Of a stretch of DNA of 64,000 nucleotides, positions 33,594 to 42,620 are shown piece after piece; within the stretch, counting starts at the first letter, position 1; each line of letters begins with the position of its first letter. The notes beneath the pieces were generated by a model. That model was not told the origin of the DNA. It ran no database searches and saw only the letters and a program-made list of their open reading frames with translations. The position numbers were made by a program, and so were the translations under genes. The stretch spans positions 3,782,001-3,846,000 of the forward strand of contig JARFIW010000500.1 in NCBI GenBank assembly GCA_036346225.1, written 5' to 3'. The DNA comes from Platerodrilus igneus (taxonomy: Eukaryota > Arthropoda > Insecta > Coleoptera > Lycidae).

Positions 33594-33611
33594 TGGCGCC
33601 CAACGTGGGGC
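33594..33611 (+). promoter_or_regulatory. Primer-binding site, tRNA-Lys type
   Basis: TGGCGCCCAACGTGGGGC lies 4 nt after the LTR end. This 18-mer is the classic complement of a tRNA-Lys 3' end. A degenerate copy at about 33532 lies ~60 bp upstream inside the LTR. Confidence 0.88.
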
Positions 33612-33729
33612 TCGAGTTCCAAATAAAATTTTTGTGATTTTATTCTAGGAAACTGGCGATCTGAGAGAGAGAGTTTTTGTGTGTGTATAAATTTAAGAGT
33701 ATTTTAGAGTGTGTGAGTGATTTGAACGT

Positions 33730-35153
33730 ATGCAGAGAAAGGAGTGGTTAAGGAGTCAAGGAGTGGAAATTGGAAGTGACGATAGTGCATTGTGTGAGAA
33801 AATTTCGAAAATGGAAGAAGCGGGAGGCAGTAGAGATCAGTCGAGGACGGAATCAGGAGAAACAGGAAATGAGTTAATGATGAAAATGTTAGAGGAAATG
33901 CGATTAGCTAGGGAAGAATCGAATAGAGCGATGGAGGAGTCTAACAGAAAATTAGAACTGCTAAGCGATGAATCGAATAGAGCGAGAGAGGACTCAAATC
34001 GAAAATTTGACCGAATGAGTGAAGAATCGAACAGGAAGTTAGAGGAGATTAGTCAGAAAATAGATAAGACGAATCAAGAAGTTTCAGAATTTAAAAATAG
34101 TCTTACCATAAAGATGGGAGAAGTTGAAAATAGGGTTGATAAAAATGAGCGTGATATTACAGGTCTTCGACAGGAAATGGGACATTTAAGGTCCGAAGTA
34201 CGCATTTTTTGTGAAGAAGAAATAAATGTAAAAATGACTGAAGTAACGGACTCATGTAGGGATCAGTTAGGCAGGGTAGAACGCGAAGTTAGTAGTATTA
34301 AATACAACGTGTCAAGTTTAACGGGGGATGGTCCCAGATTTTATACAGGTGGAGTATCATTGGACCAACACATGAAGTTTTATGGCGATAACAGGGTAAA
34401 TCCACAAATTTTTATTAATAGTGTAAGAAATCTAGTGGGAAATTTATTTGACGAACAGACTAAACTAAATACGATAAAGGCTTTATTAAAGGACAATGCG
34501 GAAGCGTGGTACAATTTAGTAGGACAGGACATAGACACGTATCAGGACTTTGAAAACAAATTTTAAAGCACTACTGGAGTGATCACAGACAAGACCAGGT
34601 ACGAGACGACTTAATCACAGGGAAATTTAAGGGAGAATTTTCAGGAAGTAGGGAGCAATATGCTATACGCAAGTATAGCATAGCTAAGCAACTGAATCCA
34701 CCACTGACGGACCGACAAATTATTAAGTATTTATCACGACACTTCGAGGTAGAAATAAGACAACACATAGCACTACAGAACATAGTGGACAGAGAAATGT
34801 TTTTGGAATACCTGCAGAGGTACGACGACGTAAGTAGTGGACGACCTCGGGATAATAGGGAAAGACAGATCAACACAGTGAGGTTTGACAATAGACGGGA
34901 CAACTACGCTAGACGGGGGAATAGTTACGGATACCAGCGACAGAATTGGGAACAGAGACGACCATACGTTAGGAGTAATAGTTTAGGAAGGGGACCTGCA
35001 CCGAGACCGGAACCTACCAGAATGAATAGTTCACCGGACATGAGGGGGACGGCTAACACAGACACGGAACGAGTGGAAACGCCTAGGACATACGCTGAGG
35101 TGACGGCTAGACCAGGACCGAGTAGGGAAAACAGACCTGGACAGGATTTTTAG
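33730..35153 (+). pseudogene. gag of F1 element, one frame break
   Basis: The first frame (33730-34566) has a long charged coiled-coil region made of repeated EESNR(A/K) heptad-like blocks (about residues 45-115) and further helices. It ends with a capsid-like segment (QIFINSVRNLVGNLF ... AEAWYNLVGQD). At 34564 the frame stops; it continues one frame over from about 34569 (HYWSDHRQDQVRDDLITGKF ... REQYAIRKYS), which fits one lost T in a T run. The tail is Arg/Asn-rich (RDNRERQINTVRFDNRR) and suits nucleocapsid RNA binding, with no zinc knuckle. The pol frame (-1) overlaps its end, as expected for frameshift expression. Confidence 0.82.
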
Positions 35154-35161
35154 AACGCGAC

Positions 35162-36193
35162 AGACCACTAGATTTCAGTGTAAATGTATATGAACATCCA
35201 AGGGAATTTTTCAAAATTGAGGAGGAAGTAGAGCCAGAAACTAAGGAAAAATTATGTTTGCCAATTGTTAATATAGGAATTTTTGAAAATAATGTAGAAG
35301 TATTACTTGATACAGGGGCAGAGGCGAGTTTAATATCGGAGGAATTCGTCAGCAAAATTAGGGATAAGGTTTGTGATAGAATTATGCCTATAAAGCGTAG
35401 CCATTTAGTAGCTCCAAATAAAAAGAAGTTTGCTGTAGTAAATAGTGTTGTGGTGCAAGGGATAGATATAGGAGATTTAAGCTGTGAACAGGAGTTTGTA
35501 ATTGTGCCTGGACTGAAGTTTCAGAGCATTTTAGGTGTTGACTGTATGATGAAGTTAGGGGTTTTGATAGATATGGAAAGGAAGGTAATAAGGATTAATG
35601 ATAGGGTAGTGCCATGGAAGGGCAGTTATGAAGTCACAGAGGATGACACGGGGTTTAGTATTAATGTAGTAGAGGTAAAGGATGATGAAGGTAAACAGAT
35701 CAACACAATAAGATGTCCAGAGGATAGGAGAGTAGAGGTTCAAGCTTTAGTACAAGAAAATGCAGAATTAGTGGGGGTAGAAGCAACAGCAGCATACCAG
35801 GAGCAGGTGAAGGCAGAATTACTTTTGATGAGGTTAAGTGGCAAGTTTGTTTTTAATAAAGTAGATTTAAGGGATTCATTCTGGCGGATTCCATTACACA
35901 AAAATTCTAGAAGGTACAGAGGATTTTCCATAGAGGGAAAAATCGATAATTTTAAAGTAGTATCGTTTGGTTTGTCGGCAGAAAAGGAAATAAGAATAAA
36001 TGAGAAACAGACAAGTGTAGGGACTGAAGAAGAAGCAGTATTTAAGAGTCAAGATAATAGGGATGAGTTTATTGTATGTGAGATAATAGGGATGATAAGT
36101 ATAGATATAGAAGGGGGAGAGATAGGGATGAAGAGTATTAGGATGGTGAGAAGAAAGACTTGGAGGGTCAAGAAGAGAGTTAGATTTAAATAG
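35162..36193 (+). pseudogene. Protease and RT remnant of F1 element
   Basis: The frame is open from about 35162. The aspartic protease has catalytic LLDTGAEASLISEEF at 35303-35347 and the paired SILGVDCMMKLGV at about 35528-35566. It then jumps into an RT fragment, FVFNKVDLRDSFWRIPL ... RRYRGFSIEGK ... VVSFGLS at about 35848-35980, which is motif A and its surroundings. Motifs before and after it, the YxDD box, RNase H and integrase are missing. After 35985 the frame runs into low-complexity purine-rich sequence with no domain. An internal deletion on each side of the RT scrap is the simplest account. Confidence 0.85.
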
Positions 36194-36560
36194 GATAGGG
36201 ATAGAATAGGTGTAGATAGAAGAGTAGAAGTAAGTGTTTATAGAAAATAAAGCTAGGTATAGGATAAATAGGCGAGATAGATAGAAATAGGTATATAGGA
36301 TGAGAAGGAAAATTAAATGTAGGAAGAAAATAAGATAGGTAAAGTATAGTGAAGATTAGTTAAAAGTTAGGAATAGGATAGGTATATAGGATATATATAG
36401 GATTAGATGGATAAGTAGGATGAAGTTAGGGATAATTTCAGTTTATAAAATTAGGTGAGAGTTAGGAATAGGATAGGGATATAGGATAGGTGTAAATATT
36501 TTTTTGGATTGGAGACAAAGTAGGTAAGTTAGATAGATAAGGGTAGAGAGAGATAAGCAA
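35985..36560 (+). repeat. Purine-rich GGATAG-type degenerate repeat
   Basis: About 570 bp with very few pyrimidines other than T, made of variants of AGGATAGGTATATAGG. It lies between the RT remnant and the polypurine tract and has taken the place of most of pol. No ORF continues through it with domain content. Confidence 0.75.
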
Positions 36561-36632
36561 TTTTTTTTGTAATTTTTTTTGTCTAAATGCTTTATATTTG
36601 CATTCAAATAAGTGGGATTATTTGTATTCAAA

Positions 36633-36643
36633 TAGGGGGAAAA
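36633..36643 (+). promoter_or_regulatory. Polypurine tract of F1 element
   Basis: AGGGGGAAAA directly precedes the 3' LTR start at 36644, the expected place and composition for the plus-strand primer. Confidence 0.82.
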
Positions 36644-38886
36644 TACTCATATTTAGACCAGGGTAGAAAATTAAATAATCACATCAAATAATTTTAATCA
36701 CCGTGTATAAGGAATTTTATTAAATAATACGCTTTATTAAAACCTTGAAGCATAAATAAATTCGGTCGTTTCAGTAAAAATAAGAGATTTAAACCATGTA
36801 CAAGACGCTTTATATCAAAAGAAACAGTATTAAAAAGCTCTGCGTGTAATGTAATTATTCCTAAACAAATGGAAATTACGAGCAAAATTTATATTAATTA
36901 ACCCTATTTTAAGTAACAAGTAGTAGACAAAGCGTACAGATTATAATTAATATTTAACTTGTATTCGCTAAAAATGAAAGGATAGAAGTCAATTTTAATT
37001 GAAGTTAATTGAATCGTTAGTAACAGATAATATCTATAGAAACTTGTAAAACCCAATAAAAGCAAATCCTAGAAGTGTTAGTTAGAAGTAGGATGTTTGA
37101 ACACACCTGCGTATGTTAAAAGGCAATTTCAGTTTAATTTGTTTAGATAAACATGTCGATTCTAAGGATATTGGAAACGGTCAGATGCTTTAGCACGAAA
37201 TACAAAACAGGGTTTATTTAAAAGCTCTGAGAATTAATATTATTTTGAACACCTGCGTAGTTTAAATATCACGGACGGCGAAAATTGTGTAGATAACAAA
37301 TGGTTTCAAAGAATCTTGGGAAACGCTTAATATTCACGATTCAACGGTTTTTACATAGTCCACTGGCTAAAATATAATCGATAATAAAGAATATCAATTT
37401 GCACCAATACGAACAGGTTAGAAAAGGAAGAGAAAATGCGTCAAGCAAAGACACATATAGTAAAGGCGTGATTTAAGCAACGTCACGAGGGTCACAATTG
37501 GTTGAAAATAGGATGCAAATATCAGAGGTAGAAACAACAATTTCTGTACAAAATTAATTAGTTTTCTCGGACATGTTTGCGTGCCGTGTGAAATTTCTGA
37601 GATTTAAATGGGGCGAGTGAAAATTTCGTAAAACCGACGTGCGAGCGACGGACTGGGAACATAGAATGAGAAATTCTTTAGAATTACCCGTTTTGGGGAA
37701 CAGACCGACAGACAGGCTTTTGCTATATATACCGGTGGTAATATGAATTTCGGTCTCTTAGACTTTTGACTATTCGATGCGTTAAAAGCTCTTACATCCG
37801 CGACTTGACTGAAGATGTTAAACAGTGCATTTTAGTTTGATAAAATAATTTAAAGTTTGCTCGTATATTTTAGTGATTCAAAATAGTTTGTTATTTACGT
37901 GCTAACATGAATGTACTTCAGTGCACTTAGATACAAGGTAATAAAATTTAGTATCACTGTACCAATTAGCAAAATTTACAACGACAAATGTATACACAAA
38001 AGTAGGCAGTTTTGGCGTATATTGGTGAAAACGTATGATTTCTTTGCTATTTTTCGGGGTGTTAATAATTAAATGGTTCAAATACGTGTCTGGATCCACG
38101 AAACAAGGGTCAGATATACACAGATGAGTTCCGGAAAAGCCCAGAAACAACTTTAAATAAATGGTGATGGAGAAAATTTTAAAAGCGTTGAGAATTAGAA
38201 GCCGTAAATATAATCCTGTTGGAATGGTGTGATTAACAAAAGGGACGATGTACATTGAAGCTTCGAGGACAGTAACCTTCAGGTAAATTATACTATTTTG
38301 TTTGACATTTTTGTGTGTGTTGAATGACTTTATAATTGATTTACTTTAAATGGACATTAGTGAAATTGTACTAACCATAAAATTTTAATGTTAAGATGAA
38401 ATTTGCTTGTTTAAGTAGAAAGGGGTATTTAGTATTGATGTTCTGGAGTATGATGAAATTTTAGGTATGTCTTTGAGCTCAATTAGACGAACCTGGTTAA
38501 TTAACGTAAAGGGGTGGTAGATGCTCCCTTTTTACTCTGCATATATTGTTATATTAATTAGTCGGCATCCAACAAGGACTTTAATTCTGGATGCACATTA
38601 AAATGAGAATAAAATTAATCTTGAAATTCTTTTTAAAACTGAATTTTATGCTAAAATTTAATTTGAAAATTTAATGTATTCTGAATATTGATGTAAATAG
38701 AGTTAACGTTGATGTTTGTGGTAGGAATGTGTTTTTTTATGTATGAGGATGAAAGCTATCTAGAGGAGCAGCCGAGGCGATTAACAGAAGAAAATCAACA
38801 GACCAGGTAATTCAAGTAGGTTTCACAGCATTCTTGACGCCCAATTTGGGTCGATTCGAAGCGAGTACGGATATGGAGTCACAGCA
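36644..38886 (+). repeat. F1 3' LTR, ~2.24 kb
   Basis: Matches 31305-33589 with small changes. Most are one-base shorter homopolymers in this copy (for example AAAACCCAATAAAAAG against AAACCCAATAAAAG), plus a replaced patch at about 37319-37370. It ends GGAGTCACAGCA and runs into (TA)n. Confidence 0.85.
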
Positions 38887-38908
38887 ATATATATATATAT
38901 ATATATAT
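38887..38908. repeat. (TA)n tract at the centre of an LTR palindrome
   Basis: About 22 bp of AT repeat between the F1 3' LTR end (CACAGCA) and the inverted LTR (TGCTGTG). Confidence 0.95.
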
Positions 38909-41031
38909 TGCTGTGATACCACCAAAATCCGTATCCTAATCGAGCCCCTACAATTGGATGTCCAGAATGCTGTAAATCCTACAGCTATTCATTACTTTAA
39001 CTGTGTTGGTCCATTGACTTTCTTCTGTTAATCGCCTCGGCTGCTCCTAGATAACTTTCATCCTCATTCATAAAAAAACAAACACATTCCTACCACAAAC
39101 ACGAACGTTAACTCTATTTACATCAATATTCACAATACATTAAAATTTCAAAATTAAATTTTGGCATAAATTTCAGTATCAGAAATTTCAAGATTACATT
39201 TATTATCATTTAAATGTGCATCCTGAATTAAAGTCCTTGTTGGATGCCTACTAATTAATATAACAATATATGCAGACCGGAGTCTGAGTACAAAGGAGCA
39301 TCTACCACCCCTTTACGTTAATTAACCAGGTTCGTCTAATTGAGCTCAAAGACATACCCAAATTTTCATCATAATCCAGAACATCAATACTAAATACCCT
39401 TTCTACCTAAACAAGCAAATTTCACCTTAACATTAAAATTTTAAGGTTAGTACAATTTCACTAATGTCCGTTTAAAGTAAATCAATTATAAAGTAATTCA
39501 ACACACACAAAATATCAAAGCTCAAACAAAATAGTATAAATTACCTGAAGGTTACTGCATTCGTAGCTTCAATGTACATCGTCCCTTTGTTAATCACACC
39601 ATTCCAACTGGGTTATATTTACAGCTTCTGATTCTCAACGCTTTTCAAATTTTCTCCATCACCATTTATTTAAAGTTGTTTCTGGCTTTTCCAGAACTCA
39701 TCTGTGTATATCTGACCCTTGTTTTGTGGATCCAGACACATTTATGAATCATTTAATCATTAACACCCCCGAAAAATAGCAAAGAAATTCATACTTCTTT
39801 CACCAATATACGCCAAAACTGCCTACTTTTGTGTATACATTTGTCGTTGTAAATTTTACTAATTGGCACAGTGATACTAAATTTTATTACCTTGTATCTA
39901 AGTGCACTAAAGTATATTCATGTTAGCACGTAAAGAACAAACTATTTTGAATCACCAAAATATACGAGCAAACTTTAAATTATTTTATCAAACTAAAATG
40001 CACTGTTTAACATCTTGAATCAAGTCGCGGATGTCAGAGAGCTTGTTTATATTCACCTCGGTATATATAGCGGTTAGCCTGTCTGTCGGTCGAGTCCCCA
40101 AAATGGACAATTCTAAAGAATTTCGCTTGCTATGTTCCCATTCCGTAGCTCGCGCGTCGGTTTTTACGAATTTTGTACTCGCCCCAGTTAAATCTCAGAA
40201 ATTCTCACACGGCACGCAAACGTCTGGAAATAACTAATTGACTTTTATACAGAAATCGTTGTTTCTACCTCTGATATTTGCATCCTATTTTCAACCAATT
40301 GTGACTCTCGTGACGTTGCTTAAATCACGCCTTTTACTATATGTGTCTCGGTCTTGTGCATATTATCTGTCTCTATCTAACCTGTTCTTATTGATGCAAA
40401 TTGATATTCCTTATTATCGATTATTTCAGTCCATGTGGACTATCTGGGTTAAATAACCCCGTATCGCGCCTTCCCGTGAATATTAAGCCCGGTTTCTCCA
40501 AGATTCTTTGTAACCATTAATTATCTGCAAAATTTACGCAGAATGAGCTTTTTAAACTACGCAGGTGTTCAAACACAATATTAATTCTCAGAGCTTTATT
40601 TTCTGGTATTATAATCCTGGATTTTCACAGACTTTTATGCTTATTATTAATAATGGTTTAATTAACTCCAATTAAAATTGACTTCTATCCTTTCATTTTT
40701 AGCGAATACAAATTAAATATTAATTATTATTTGTACACTTTGTTTAATACCGGTTACTTAAAATAGGGTTAATTAATATAAATTTTGCACGTAATTTCCA
40801 TTTGTTTCTTTCCTCGGAATAAATACATTACACGTAGAGCTTGTTAATACTGTTTCTTTTGATATAAAGCGTCTTGTACATGATTTAAATCTCTTATTTT
40901 TACTGAAACGAATGAATTTTATTCTCCACGGTGTTTTAATAAAGCGTATTATCTAATAAAATTCCTTATACACGGTGATTAAAATTTTTTATGTAATTCA
41001 TTAATTTTCTACCCTGGTCTAAATATGAGTA
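38909..41031 (-). mobile_element. F1 solo LTR, inverted
   Basis: Reverse complement of the F1 LTR over its full length, about 2.12 kb, more diverged from the 5' and 3' LTRs than they are from each other. Sense start TACTCATATTTAG is at 41031 and sense end TATCACAGCA at 38909. A pseudo-PBS-like block is also visible on the minus strand at about 38975-38940. No coding region is attached, so it is a solo LTR in the same (TA)n tract. Confidence 0.85.
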
Positions 41032-41053
41032 ATATAATATATATATATATATA

Positions 41054-41104
<51 letters not shown>
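41032..41104. repeat. (TA)n microsatellite with CTCT interruption
   Basis: About 70 bp of TA repeat interrupted by ATCTCTAT, next to the inverted F1 LTR. Confidence 0.95.
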
Positions 41105-41108
<4 letters not shown>

Positions 41109-41110
<2 letters not shown>

Positions 41111-41291
41111 TTCATGTAAAGCTTAAATGATTATTTCGAACGAAGCTAGTAATTGAAAGTAAAAAATATATGCTCGTCGGCGATCAAAGCCTAAGGTTAT
41201 AGGTTCGAATCCCGTTTGTAAACTTTTATTTTCCATCTTTCAATTACTAGTTTGAATTGAAATGATCCTTTAGGCTTTGCATAAATGTCTT
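41109..41291 (+). repeat. Foldback element with tRNA-like box B core
   Basis: Two ~60-bp arms (41109-41168 and 41227-41291) are imperfect reverse complements; CTAGTAATTGAAAG is shared exactly. The ~55-bp loop contains GGTTCGAATCCCG (41202-41214), a perfect Pol III box B, and TGCTCGTCGGCGATCAAAG upstream that loosely resembles box A. It looks like a tRNA-derived sequence caught inside a hairpin-forming element. No second copy is in this window. Confidence 0.65.
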
Positions 41292-41708
41292 AAGTTATTA
41301 TTTTGTCATCAATTTTTGAAAATAATTTAACATCAACCCTTAGGAACGTTTAGTTTTTTTAACAATTCTTCGTAGTCTTCCATTATCAGTAGTATTAAAT
41401 GAACTTTCATTTTTAAACTTGAATTGATGAAAACTTATACAACTCGACCATGTTGCAGGAAAGACTATCTAAGCTTTTAAATATTATTAATACAGATCTT
41501 ATCTTAAAAGAATTTTCGGCAATCAAAAGTAGAAATGTTCAGTTTTGTAATTGTGGATATATACGCAAATTATGCTAACCTTTTAATATCAAAATTTATT
41601 GTAATAATTTCCATTAGGTAAAAAATATTATTTGTAAGCTGTTAGTGTCGTGTAGAAAAACAAGGTTATACATTTATAGTATACGGTTATTACATACATT
41701 CATCTTTA
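41292..41708. other. Unassigned AT-rich spacer
   Basis: Nothing recognisable between the foldback and the next TIR element. Confidence 0.4.
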
Positions 41709-42620
41709 GGCAACATCACCTCCCCCCCCTCAACAAATTATGTCAAAGGGTATAAACTTTAAGCTGCTATATCTACGTCATTTTTTGAGTGCTAGCTATG
41801 GGACTGGCGGTGCTATGTAGTGCTATATTAGTTCTAACAGATGCAAGAGGAAAAATTTCAAAAAAGTGTGTGTATGCCAAAGGGCATAAACTTTAAGCTG
41901 CTATATCTACGTCATTTTTTGAGTGCTAGCTATGAGACTGGCGGTGCTATCTAGTGCTATATTAGTTTTAACAGATGCAAGAGGAAAAATTTCAAAAAAG
42001 TGTGTGTAGAGGTGGCTGACGTACTACCAGATGCAAGAGAAAAGATTAAACTTTAAACTGTTATATCTACGCCATTTTTTGGGTGCCAGCTATACGATTG
42101 GTGTTGCTATGCGGTGCTATGTTAGTGCTAGTAGATGCAAGAAAAAAAATTAAAAAAGTGAAGTGGGGGGAGCTAACATCGCCAAAGATCATAAACTTTA
42201 AGCTGCTATATCTACGTCATTTTTTGAGTGCTAGTCTTAGGACTGGTGGTGCTATGTAGTGCTATGTTAGTTCTAACAGGTGCATGACAAAAAATTTTAA
42301 AAAAATGTAGTGGGGAAAGGCTGACGCCCTAAACTTTAAATTGCTATATCTTCACCAATTTTTGGGTGCTAGCTGTGAGAATGGTGGTGCTATGTGGTGC
42401 TATGTTAGTGCCATCAGGTGCAAGAGAAAAAGTTGAAAAAAAGTGTAGGGGGGCTGGCATCACCTTAGCCCCCCAAACTTTAAACTGTAATAACTGACAT
42501 AGTTTTTGGGTGCTAGCTACAATTCTTGTGGTACTATGTGGTGTAATGTTGGTGCAATAGGGTGCTATACAGAAAATAAAATAATTTGCTGGAAGGGGGG
42601 GGGAGCAAGGTGATCTTGCC
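41709..42620. mobile_element. TIR element with internal tandem repeats (non-autonomous DNA transposon candidate)
   Basis: The ends are inverted copies: GGCAACATCACCT...CCCCCCC at left, and GGCAAGATCACCTTGC...CCCCCCC read from the right on minus. Flanks CATCTTTA (41701-41708) and CATATTTA (42621-42628) match at 7 of 8 bases, which could be an 8-bp target duplication. The interior holds six diverging ~135-160-bp units starting near 41752, 41886, 42045, 42191, 42329 and 42475. Each has TAAACTTTAARCTGCTATATC, GAGTGCTAGCTAT and GGTGCTATGTAGTGCTAT. No ORF. An 8-bp duplication would suit hAT, P or Merlin-type elements, but the termini do not settle the class. Confidence 0.6.

Larger units (their letters stand above)
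31305..38886 (+). mobile_element. Long-LTR Ty3/gypsy element, family F1, internally deleted
   Basis: Two LTRs of about 2.28 kb (31305-33589) and 2.24 kb (36644-38886) flank a 3.05 kb internal region with a primer-binding site, gag, protease and a scrap of RT. They flank no RNase H or integrase. Both outer edges lie in (TA)n. Long LTRs and a tRNA-Lys-type primer site recall the Osvaldo/Ulysses group of Ty3/gypsy elements; that assignment is an inference from architecture. The LTR begins TACTCATATTTAG and ends TCACAGCA, so it lacks the usual TG start. The element could not move on its own; any transposition would need enzymes from a complete relative. Confidence 0.88.

Noticed and set aside
34560..34575. 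Programmed -1 frameshift inside gag of the F1 element
   Set aside because: The A/T run is not in the right phase for a slippery heptamer, and one lost T explains the break.
31355..36885. 63-codon ORFs on minus in both F1 LTRs
   Set aside because: They are the same non-coding LTR segment repeated; the third LTR copy does not keep the frame.
41169..41226. Functional tRNA gene in the foldback loop
   Set aside because: Box B is perfect, but the segment is too short and no cloverleaf forms; it lies between inverted arms.
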